Source: Hemicordylus capensis (lineage: Eukaryota > Chordata > Lepidosauria > Squamata > Cordylidae). From it: a stretch of 64,000 nucleotides of DNA. A program made the position numbers and the translations under genes. A model generated the notes under the pieces. That model did not search any database. It was not told where the DNA came from and saw only the letters and a program-made list of their open reading frames with translations. The stretch is from contig NC_069661.1 of assembly GCF_027244095.1 (NCBI RefSeq), positions 14,580,001 through 14,644,000 of the forward strand, read 5' to 3'. This document shows positions 30,794 through 42,700 of the stretch, piece by piece. Numbering within the stretch: the stretch's first letter is position 1; each line of letters opens with the position of its first letter.

Positions 30794-33700
30794 CTGCAAG
30801 GAAAGACGGAATTATGCAGGAGGATGCTGGACACCCATCCCCATGTCCCAATGGCACCCAAGAACCTTAGGTGGATAAATTCATGATTTCTTCCCCCATG
30901 AGGTGGAAGATCCTGGTTCCCAACCCATTTTTATCTATCCGATTTGTACACCGCCCCAAACGTCTGTCTCTGGGCGGTTAAGAACAACATAAAAACAAAG
31001 TTAAAACATACACAAAAACTTAATGGAATTTAGATAATTTAAAATCAAACACAGATTATAACCTAAAATCTTAAAAAGCTTGGGTGAAGAGGTGGGTTAT
31101 CAAATGTTTTTTGAAAATTGCCAGAGATGGGGAGGATCGTATTTCAATAGGGAGCGCACCACAATCTCGGGGCAGCAACCAAGAACGCCCACCTGCTTGT
31201 GGCCACCAGCTGAGCTGGTGGCAACTGGAGACGGACCTCTCCAGACAACCTCAATGGGCAGTGGGGCTCATAATGAAGAAGATGTTCTCTTAAATACCCA
31301 GGGCCCAAGCTGTTTAGGGCTTTATAGGTTATAACCAGCACTTTGAATTTTGCCTGGAAACCTATGGGCAGACAGTGTAGATCTTTCAGTACGAGAGTAA
31401 TATGGTCTCTCCGCTGGCGTAGCAGCTGAAGCCGATAGAAAGCCCCTCTGGCCACCGCCTCAACCTTAGATACCATGGAGAGGTATGGAGCCACAAGTAC
31501 TCCCAGACTGAACAGGGAGGAACAGACTCCCTGATCCTTTGGGGGAAGTGTGACCCCATCTAGAACAGGTAGATCAAAATCGTCTCTGGAGTTCTGACCC
31601 CACACAATAAGTACCTCCGTCTTATCTGGATTCAGTCTCAGTTTTTTCTCCCTCTCCCAGCTCATTACTGCTTCCAGGCAGGCATTTAGGGAGGTTATGC
31701 CGCCATCTGATGATTTTGACATGGAGAAGTAGATCTGGGTGTCATCAGCATACTGATAACATCCTGCACCAAATCCCCTGATCTCTTCCAGCGGTTTCAA
31801 GTAGATGTCAAAAAGCATTGGAGACAGTATGGAGCCCCAAGGGTTGCCACACATAAGCTCAGATTTCAAAGAGCAACAGTCTCCAACCGATACCATTTGG
31901 AATCTGTCGGAGAGGTAGGAGCAGAACCACTGTAAGACAGTGACTCCCACCCCCAGCACTCTCAGATGTTCCAGAAAGATACTATGGTTGATAGTATCGA
32001 AAGCCGCTGAGAGATCCAAAAGGAACAACTGAGTCACACTCCCTCTGTCGATTCCCAATTGGAGATCACCCATCAGGCCGACCAAGGCAGTCTCCACCCC
32101 ATAGCCCGCCCAAAAGTCAGTTTGAAATTGGTCTAGATCAGGGGTTCTCAACATTGGGTCTCCAGATGTTATTGGACTTCAGCTCCCATAATCCCCTGCC
32201 CCAGTGGCTTTTGGTTGGGAATTATGGGAGTTGAAGTCCATTAACATCTGGGGACCCAACGTTGAGAATCCCTAGTCTAGATAATCAGTTTCCTCCAAGA
32301 CAGCCTGGAGGTGAGAGGCCACCACCGTCTCAGTTACCTTGCCCAGCCATGGGAAGTTGGAGACAGGCCTATAGTTGTTCAACTCTGAGGGATCTAATGC
32401 AGGCTTCTTCAGAAGTGGTCTAATAATTGCCTCCTTAAGACGAGGAGACATCCTGCCCTCCCTCAGAGAAGCATTTATGACTTCTACCAGGCCTCCTACA
32501 ACAGCCTCCCTGCTAGATAGAACAAGCCATGTTGGACAAGGGTCAAGAGAAGAAGTGGTAGGGCTCATCGCTCCAAGCAGCTTGTCCACATCCTCAGGAG
32601 TCACAAACTGAAACAGATCCAGTTGAATCGCATAAGAGGAGTTGCTGGACACCTCCAGTTCAGACATCCCAGTAATTGTGGAGTCTCCATCTAAGTTGGC
32701 CCAATCAGAGAGATTTTATCTGCAAAAAACTCATTAAACACATTTCAGTGGGTAACTGATGGCTCCAAATTCTGATTCAAGGAAGAGGGGGCACGTACTA
32801 GCCCCCTCACAACCCTGGACAACTCTGCTGGACGTGAACTTGTAGATGCAATACGGGCAGAAAAGAACCGCTTCTTTGCCACATGTATTGCCTGAGCATA
32901 GATCTTTAAATGTGCTCTATGTTGTAATCTATTGGATTCGAATCGAGTCTTTCTCCACTTGCACTTCAGTCACCTACCTTGCTGCTCCTGCCCCTGTAGA
33001 TTTTTCATATACCAAGGGGCCAATTTCAAAGCAGGTTGGAGGGGACTCTTGGGAGCAATCATGTCTACTGCCCTGGTGAGCATGTTCCAGTTCTCCACCA
33101 GGGCATCAATAAGATCACCGGTAGAGCCAACAGTAAATCTCTCCAAGGCTTTTTGGAATCCTATTGGGTCCAATAACCTCTTCAGGCATACCATTCTAAT
33201 AGGCCCCTCACCCCTGCGGAGGTGGAAAGTGGTTGTAAACCTAACCTTAACCAGATGGTGGTCTGTCCATGACAATGGAGAAATCACAGGAGTCCCCACC
33301 CACAGAATACCACACTGTTCAGAGTAAAAGACCAAATCAAGCATGTGACCACAATGTGCGTCAGTCCAGAGACCACTTGGGATAGGCCCATAGTTGTTAT
33401 GGCTGCTATGAGCTCCTGAGCTGCCCTGGACAAGTTGGTCCTGAAATGAACATTGAAGTCCCCCAGCACCAAGAGTCTGGGAGACACCAGTGCAAGTTCC
33501 GCGACCAAGTCCGTGAGCTCAGTAAGGGATTCTGTTGGGCAGCGGGGCAAGCAGTACACCAACAGAAGTCCCAATCCAGCCCTGGTCCCCAGACTTGAGT
33601 ACACACATTCAGTATGGTCAGATGCCCTGACAGGGACCCTGGTGAGGGAGATGCTATCCTTATAGCCCACAGCCACTGTACCTTCCCAACCACATCCCCC

Positions 33701-36700
33701 CACCAGCTCCTCTACAGAATTCCCTGGAGGGAGAAGATGGGACCAGACTGGATCACTAGCTTCCCCCAACCATGTCTCAGTGATGCACACCAGGTCAGCC
33801 CTTTCATTCACAATCAAATCATGGATGAGTTCAGGTTTATTCTGGACCGACCTGGCATTGCAAAGGAGCAAGGTGAGGCTATGTGGGTTGTTGGCAGTGC
33901 TCCCCGAGGTCAAAGAGCTGGCAGGACAACCAGAGGGGAAGACAGGTATTAAGTTTTAATAGCTCGACCAAGAGAACTAGATCTAGAGGAGAGCTGGTCT
34001 TGTGGTAGCAAGCATAACTTGTCCCCTTATCTAAGCAGGGTTTGCCCTGGTTGCATATGAATGTGATACTTGATGTGTGAGCACTGTCAGATATTCCCCT
34101 CAGGGGATGGAGCCGCTCTGGGAAGAGCAGAAGGTTCCAAGTTCCCTCCCTGGCAGCATCTCCAACACAGGGCTGAGAGAGATCCCTGCCTGCAACCTTG
34201 GAGAAGCCGCTGCCAGTCTGTGTAGACAATACTGAGCTAGACAGACCAATGGTCTGACTCGGTATATGGCAGCTTCCTATGTTCCCATGGTCCTTATGGG
34301 ACCATCTTTCTATATTTTCCTGTGTAAACTGCTTTGAGAACTCTAACTGAAAAGCAGTCTATAAAATATGCATAGTAGTAATAGCCCTCTGGAACTGAAC
34401 TTGCAGGTTTTGCAAGGAGCAGTTGCTTCAGGTGGCTTGTGATGCTTGCAAGAAGCCTCAGGGCGGGGCGGGGGGGTGCTGCCTGGAACCTTGAAATCCG
34501 CATTATGCTGCTTTCAGAGTATGCAGTGATTGGTTTATACCAAGTGGTGCCCCCCACCAGGGACATGGGGAGAAGCAGCATCTGGTGCCTTGCCTTGGGT
34601 GCTGCAATATCTATGGCCACTCCCGACCTGGTCTAGATATCCAGAAAGAACAAAATGCCAATGGTCCTCACGTCCAACTTCTTGCCTGCGGAAAGCTGGC
34701 ATAGAAGGCTTCTTGCACAGCTCCCTTCCTGAAAGACTGATCTTGTTATGGGGTGGTGATTGTCCCCTCTGCCCATCTTCTGAAGTAGTGCTGTACTGTC
34801 CTTTGTGATTCTGAACCTTGGTCTGCCCCAAGTTGAGGCTCTGCAAGGGAAGTGAAGGTGAAACTTTTTGTAAACGAAAGCTGTGTTTGGCAGCAACTGG
34901 CATCAATGAAGAGGCCTGTTTGATGCTGGGTGTGTTCCAAAGTGCATCTGACGTGTGCAAACAGCACTGTTGGCAGGGTGCTCTCATTTTCCCAGAGCAG
35001 TTGTGTGGCCGTTGCTCTGACGAAGCTCCTGGCCTTCGTGATGTGCCATGCCCACCTCAGCCCATATCACAACAGCAGCTGCTTGGAGACAGAGTAGGCC
35101 TGCACTAGAAACCAGCTTCAAAGCACATTCATCTGCTGAGGTTTTTAAAAAGGCATCTCTTGGGCAGAGTAATTTTGTGAGGGGCCTGGAGCTAAGGGTT
35201 CTCTGTGAACGGGACTAATAATATAATTATTAATAATGCAGCCACACTATAACACTCCTCCTCTGCATGGCTTACCAAGTAAACAATGTACAATTAAAGC
35301 AAAATAAAAACTACAATAAAATACAACTAGGGAAAAAACACCCACTCTTTTTTTTTTTTAAGCCCAGGTAAAAACATATAAATAAGTTCACTATACATGA
35401 AACTCTGCCGGGCTATTTCCGATGAAGCATAAGGCTCACATTAATTGTGTGTCAGCAATGCTCTTCCCACAGTTAGTAGGGGTGGGTGCAGAAGGAACCA
35501 TTGGGAACCATCATTCATAACTAGAAGCAACTTTACTTAAAAATAAGAAAAGGTTTAGCCGAATTACCTGTCTGGATGGAGAGAGAAGTGTGAGTCTTTG
35601 TCTTGGTCTTTGTTTGGCTAGCACAAAAGTAGGTATGCAGAGAAACCCATTTACATATGAAACCCTCCACGATGCCTTCACCTTTTAGAAGTGAGACGAA
35701 CCCTTCCCTTCCTGGCTGGGAATCATCCTGCCACCATTAGAACTTGCAACACCAACTACCCTGGATTAAGAGCTATCTTTGTCTGTGTGTGGAGATGTAT
35801 AAACTGTGGTGAATGGGTAGTCCTGGCTGTGCATAGGTTCCAAGGCAGTAAATAGAACTGAGAGCCAACTACTGGGCTTAAGAACTGCATGTGACAAACT
35901 CTCTGCTGAGCTGCTTTCTTGCCTAGTGCATTGCATATTGGTGTGATCTGAATATTTGAATGAGGCCAATAGATAGGAAAAATAACCTCTGAGGGGAATA
36001 TCTTGCAGTGCTCACACTTCTAGTCTCCCATTCATATGCAACCAGAGTGGACCCTGCTTAGCTAAGGGGACAAGTCATGCTTGCTACCACAAGACTAGCT
36101 CTCCTCTCTAACCATCTCCTCTGACCATCTTAGATCATCATGAAGTAGACCCCAGCAACAACTGCTCCTCTTGGCAATGGTGGGCAGCAGCAGCTTGCCA
36201 CATGTGGTTTCCAAGGCAACTGCTCCACCTCGCCTCAGGAAAGGACCACCCCAGAACAGATTCACCTATTTGCTCCCCACACCGCTGAGCTGAAAAGCCA
36301 CTCCATTCACCCACCTTAACTCTGCTCCCTCTTTGGAATGGGAAGAGTGAGGTTTTCGCTTCTTCTCCCCACACCCCATCCTGCTTGGAGTTACAGACAA
36401 CGGTGTTCATCATCGCATCATCGCTGGCAAAGTGCACATGGAAGCGAAGCCCAATGTTGTCAGGGTCTTTGCCCAGGTCCACAAGGAAACTGCAGGGACG
36501 GCCACAGACAAGTGCATAAATGAACTGGACTATAACAGCAGCAGCATCTATGTAGTTGTAGTTCCTGGAGCTTTTCCAGACTGCCAGCTTTATTTCAGGG
36601 GGAAGTGGCTTAACTTAGCACAAGTTAGGACCTAGTATATAAACTGCCTTTATGCACATATAAGCCAACATAAGCAAAGATCAAAGCATGTCGGGACCAT

Positions 36701-39700
36701 TGATATTGCTGCTGCTGCTGCCTCCACCTCCTCGGGATACTGTGTTATTTCTAATAAGCTTTCCAAAGGTTTCCCTGCTCTTTTGTTAAACTATTATTTA
36801 TTTATTACATTTCTATACCACCCTATCCTTCCAAAGGCTCTGAGCAGCGTAAAGGTAAAGTGTGCCGTCGAGTCAGTTTCAACTCCTGGTGACCACAGAG
36901 CCCTGTTATCCTTGGTAGAATACAGGAAGGGTTTACCATTGCCTCCTCCCACACAGTGTGAGATGATGCCTTTCAGCATCTTCTTATATCACTGCTGCCC
37001 AATATAGACATTTTCCATAGTCTGGAAAACATAACAGTGGGGATTCGAACTGGTAACTTCTGGCTTGATAATCAAGCCATTTCCCCGCTGTGCAACAAAA
37101 AAACCCAAGAACCAACCATTTAAACACAACAAATTTAAAAACAGATTAGAACCAGCTAAAACACATTTAAGAACAATTTAAAAACATTGAAAGATCAAGC
37201 CAAACAAATAGGCTTTCAGGGCTCTCTTAAAGGCCAGCCATGAGCTGTGATCCCTCTAACAGGGATTCCCAGATGTTGTTGACTACAACTCCCATAATTC
37301 TCAGCTAAAGGCCATCATAGCTGGAGATGCTGGGGGTTGCAGTCAACAACATCTAGGATTCCCTGTTAGAGGGGATGCTGACCATGAGTGCAAACTATGA
37401 ATTTCTTCCAGGAGTGCATTCCACAGCCCCAGAGCTGCTGCAAAGAAGGCCCCGTTTGGAGTTACCACCAGATGTACTGTGTTGTGTGAAAAAGTACTTC
37501 TGTTTGTTGGTCCTAAATTTCCTGGCAGTCAATTTCAGGGGATGATCCCTGGTTCTAGTGTTATGTGAAAGGGAGAAGAATTTCTCTCTATCCACTTTCT
37601 CCACATCATGCATGATTTTATAGACCTCTATCATGTCTCCCCGCAGTCGTCTTTTTTCTAAACTAAAAAGCCCCAGGTGTTATAGTCTTGCCTCATAAAA
37701 AAGGTCCTCTAAGCCCCTGATCATCTTGGTTGCCCTCTTCTGCACCTTTTCCAGTTCTACAATGTCCTTTTTTAGATGTGGTGACCAGAATTGTACGCAG
37801 TACTCCAAGTGTGGTTGCACCATAGTTTTGTATAAGGACATGATAATATTAGCAGTTTTATTTTCAGTCCTGTTCCTAATGATCCCTAACATGGAATTGG
37901 CCTTTTTCACAGCTGCCACACATTGAGTCAACACTTTCAACGAGCTGTCCACCACAACCCCAAGATCCGTCTCCTGGTCAGTCACTGACAGCTAAGATCC
38001 CATCAGCATATACTTAAAGTTGGGGTTTTTCATCCCAATATGCATCACCTTACACTTGCCAACATTGAACCGCATTTGCCACTTTGTCGCCCACTCCCCC
38101 AGTTTGGAGAGATCCTTTTGGAGCTCCTCACAATCAGTTTTGGATTTCACTACCTGGAAGAGTTTGGTATCATCTGCAAGTTTGGGCACCTTGCTGCTTA
38201 CCCCTACTTCTAGTTCATTTATGAATAAATTAAAGAGCACCGGACCCAGTAAAGATCCCTGGAGGACCCCACTTCTTACTTCCCTCCATTGTGAAAATTC
38301 TTCATTTATCCCTGCCCTCCATTTCCTGTCTTTCAACCAGTTAGCAATCCACACATGCACTTGTCCCCTTATCCCATAAGTTTCCTCAGGAGTCTTTGAC
38401 GAGGAATTTTGTCAAAAGTTTTTTTGGAAGTCCAGGTATACTATGTCAACTGGATCACCTTGATCCACACGCTGGTTGACACTCTCAAAGAACTCCAGAA
38501 GGTTTGAGAGGCAAGATTTACCTTTGCAGAAGCCATGCTGGTTCTATCCTAGCAGGGCCTGTTCTATGTGCTTTACAATTTTATTCTTGAGGATGCTTTC
38601 CATCAATATGCCTGGAACAGACGTTAAGCTAACCGGCCTGTAATTTCCCGGATCACCCCTGGATCCCTTCTTGAAAACTGGTGTTACATTAGCTACTTTC
38701 CAGTCCTCTGGTACAGAACCTGATTGCAGGGATAAGTTATATATTTTAGCAAGGAGGTTGACAGTTTCACATTTGAGTTCTTTGAGGACTCTTGGATGGA
38801 TGCCTTCCGGCCCTGGTGATTTGTTAATTTTCAGTTTTTCCAGACAGTTTAGAACATCATCTCTTGCCACTTCTATCTGACTCAGATCTTTAGCCTCCAT
38901 CGCCAAAAAGCCTGGTTCAGGGACAGGTATATGCTTAGTATCCTCTGCCATGAAGACAGACACAAAGAACTAATTTAGCTTCTCTGCAACCTCCATATCC
39001 TCCTTAATAATCCCCTTCACTCCCTCATCGTCTAATGGTTCAAACGCCTCCCTGGAAGGCAGGGGCATAGCCAGGGGAGAGGGGGCCCGTGTTCATCCTC
39101 CTCTCTGGCAGCCCCCCAGAGTGAGAGAGATAATGAAGAAAATATGGAGGGGTGGACCTGGAGGGCCCTCAGGAGCTGAGGGCCTGTGTTCTTTGAACCC
39201 TTTTGTTCAATTATAGCTACGCCCCTACTGGCAGGTTTCCTGCAAATGATGTATTTAAAGAAGTTTTTGTTATTCCCCTTGATGCTTTTAGCTAAATGTT
39301 CCTCAAACTCTCTTTTCACCTCCCTTATTGTCAGCTTGCTTTGCCAGAGTTTGTGTTCCTTTCTGTTCTCTTCATTTGGACAGGCCTTCCTTGATGTTAC
39401 CTGTTAGCCATGCTGGCATCCTCCTGGACTTGGTACCTTTTCTCCTTTTGGGTATACAATCTAACTGGGCTTCTAGTATTGTTGAGTAAACTCCAGGCAT
39501 TCTGGAGCAAAGTAACTCTGATTTTCCCTTTCAGCTTTCTTCTCATCATACTCCTCATTTTGGAGAGGTTTCCTCTTCTGAAATTCAGAGTGTCTGTGAG
39601 ACTTCCTTGGTGATTCTCTCCCCACATGTAGGCTGAATTTGATCACACTATGGTCACTGTTCCCTAAAGGGTCAATGTCACTGACATCACTTACCAGGTC

Positions 39701-42700
39701 CTGGGTGCCACTCTGGATTGGGTCCAAGGTCGCCTTCTCTCTGGTTGGTTCCAAGACCAACTGTTCTAGGGCACAGTCATTCAGCATATCTAGAAGTTTG
39801 ACTTTGTCATTACCTGACTGTGAATTTACCCAGTCTATGTGTGGGTAATTGAAGTCACCCATTATTACTGCTCTGCCTCTCCTTGATGCCTCCCTGATTT
39901 CCTCCTGCAACTCCCAGTCACTGTCAGCATTTTGATCCAGAGGACGATAGCACGTCCCCAGTAGCATATTTCCTTTCAGGCCTTTATTGTCGCCCAGGGC
40001 CTCTGAGAGCTGGTTTGGGCCCTGGTGAAATATTTTTTGGGCCCCCCCCCAATCTTTGCCAACCCTAGCTGGGCCCCCTTTCAAACTGTCGGGCCCAGTA
40101 ATTTGAACTGGCTCCCCACCCCTCTCATCAGCCCTGCTATCATCCACAGGGTTTCTGTGGAGGACTCCAGTCCTCCTAGGTTTTCTACCTTGTTAGATTC
40201 TATCACTTCTTTAACATACAGTCCTACCCCTCTTCCAAGGCACCCCTCCCTATCATTTCTATAGGGTTTATATCCAGGGATAACAGTGTCCCACTGGTTC
40301 TCAAAGTTCCACCATGTTTCTGTTATGCCCACTATAGTTAGTTAGTTATAAGTTTATTCGGTCATTGACCAGCAAATTATGCCCACTATATCTAGTTCTT
40401 CATTAGCAACCAAGCACTCCAGCTCACCCATCTTGGATCGGAGGCTTCTGGCATTGGCATATAAGCACCTATACGCGGAATCTCTTACCTGGTGTGTGCT
40501 ATCTTCCTTTTGACTCTTTGACCAGCTGGCACAGCCTTCTGTCTGCTCTTTATGTGGTTTTACTCTGTCCCCTTCTGTTTTATCTGAATCCTTTGCACCC
40601 TCACACTTTAAAGGGTGGCATTTGCCTAACCGGATACTGCCCAGCTCCCATCGGCTATTCCCCAGGCATCATTTTAAAAGCTGCTCTGCAACCTTTTTTA
40701 TTTTAAGTGCTAGCAGTCTGGTTCCATCTCGGTTCAAGTGCAGCACGTCCCTTTTTGAACAGGCCTTGATTGCCCCAAAATGTGTCCCAGTGCCTAACAA
40801 ATCTAAACCCCTCCTCCCGGCACCAACGTCTCATCCATGCATTGAGAACCCTCAGCTCTGCCTGTCTCGCTGAACCTGCATGTGGAACAGGTACCATTTC
40901 TGAGAATGCTACCTTGGGAGTCCTACACTTCAATATGCCACCTATCAGCCTAAATTTGGCTTCCAGGACCTCCTGGCTAGATTTCCCCACATCATTGGTG
41001 CCAATGTGCACTGTGACAGCTGTCTCCTCCCCACCACTGCCTAAGAGCCTATCTAGATGCTGCATGATGTCCGCAACCTTCGCACCAGACAGGCAAGTCA
41101 CAATGCAGTCAACACATGGGTCACAAACCCATCTCTATACCTCTAATGATCGAATCACTCACTACAAGGAGGTCACTGCCTCCTGGAGCCAGCATGGTAT
41201 AGTGGTTGGAGTGCTGGACAAAGAACAGGGAGACCCAAGTTCAAATCCCCATCCAGCCATACTTGCTGGGTGACTCTGGGCCAGTCACTTCTCTCTCAGC
41301 CTAACCTACTTCACAGGGTTGTTGTGAGGAGAAACCTAAGTGTGTAGTGCACTGCTCTGGGCTCCTTGGAGGAAGAGTGGGATACAAAATGTAAACAATA
41401 AAATGTTTAAGAAGTATCCCCTGTGCAAGAGAATATGGGCTCATCTTCCACAGAAGGGGTCCCTTCTAAAGGGGCATTTTGCTCTTCCTCAGACCGATAT
41501 CCTTCCCCGAGACCTTCATTCTCCCTGACAGCAGAGGAGCTATCAGCCCTGGAGTGGGATGCCTCTAGCACGTCCCTGAAGGTCTATTCTGCATGCCTCT
41601 CTGAGCTTCTCCAGATCCGCCACCTTGGTCTCGAGGGAACAAACTTGTTCCGAGAGCCGGGAGCTCCTTGCACCGAGCACACACCCATGACTTCTGCCCA
41701 TGGGGCAAACAGTCATACATGTGGCACTCTGTGCAGTACACTGGGGAGTGCCCCTTGCCCTGCTGACTTTCTACCTTCATATTGGTTTTGTTGGCTGTTT
41801 ACAGTATTTTGAGATAGTTTATTAGAAGTTTAGGTCTCAGCTGTAATGGTCAGCTATTTAACTGTCCAAACAGCCTTTCTCAAGCATATGAGGGAGAGAT
41901 CAGTAATTATATGGGGAAGGGATTTGTACTTATCCTTCTCTTCTCCACCAGGCTCCTTGTGATCACAGGGGCTTGTTCCAGGCTCCCCCGCACACTTCCC
42001 TCTAAACTCCCGTGAAACTCCAATGCCTGTTTGTTATGCTCTCGGGCCGTCACCTCTTATGTAGAGAGTAGGCTTCAAACTGAGACACAGGATGTGGGTC
42101 AAAGGAATGTGGGGCCTCTCACAGGTAAACCCCTCCTGTATTCTACCAAAGAAAGCAACAGGGCTATGTGGGAGCCAGGAGCCAAAACCGACTTGATGGC
42201 ACAATTTTTCATCAAGTTGGGAACTCCCACAGCTGCTCTTTGGGCAAAGAAGTCACTGGGAATTCCAGACTCAGAGCTCTCAAAAAAACAACCTTGCAAG
42301 GCTCAAACTGGGAATTAAGAACAAAACAAAACATGCTCGAAGTGGTTTACATAGCAAAATGAAATGATTGTGAGCTTTAATGGAAAGGAACAAAGGAAGG
42401 CACAGCAAATAGCCATTTAAAAATGTACTCTGCTGAGATAACACAAAGGCAATTCCTCTATCTTGCTAAATATAGCAACAGCACCACCTGAGATGCCACC
42501 TTGCCCAGCTAGCAGAGGATTTTTACCTATCTCTTATTTATATACTATCCAAAACTCACATCTCTGGGTGGTTTACAGTAGAACCATTATAATATGCCAC
42601 CCCCACGTTAAGTGGTTCAGAGGGGAAATGCTTGACTAACAAGCAGAAGGTTGCTGGTTCAAATCCCCACTGGTACTATATCGGGCACAGGGGCATAACT

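Larger units (their letters stand above)
37440..42060 (-). mobile_element. CR1 LINE, nearly full length, in intron 2 of gene C
   Basis: On the minus strand from right to left: first-ORF zinc-finger part (about 41780-41565: VYCTECHMYDC, VCARCKEL), first-ORF esterase-like part (41101-40703: HIGTNDVGK), endonuclease (about 40332-39473: GITETWWN, VIMGDFNYPHIDW), and reverse transcriptase (about 38963-37680: KSPGPEGIHPRVLKEL, NYRPVSLTSVPG, LLGPVLFNLFINEL, LADDTKLF). The ADD of the active site is present. Several frame shifts separate the pieces, so it is not active. It is interrupted by a tRNA-derived SINE (41188-41402) and a short hAT-type element (39060-39227), and probably another near 39994-40134. 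The 5' limit is approximate. Confidence 0.9.
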
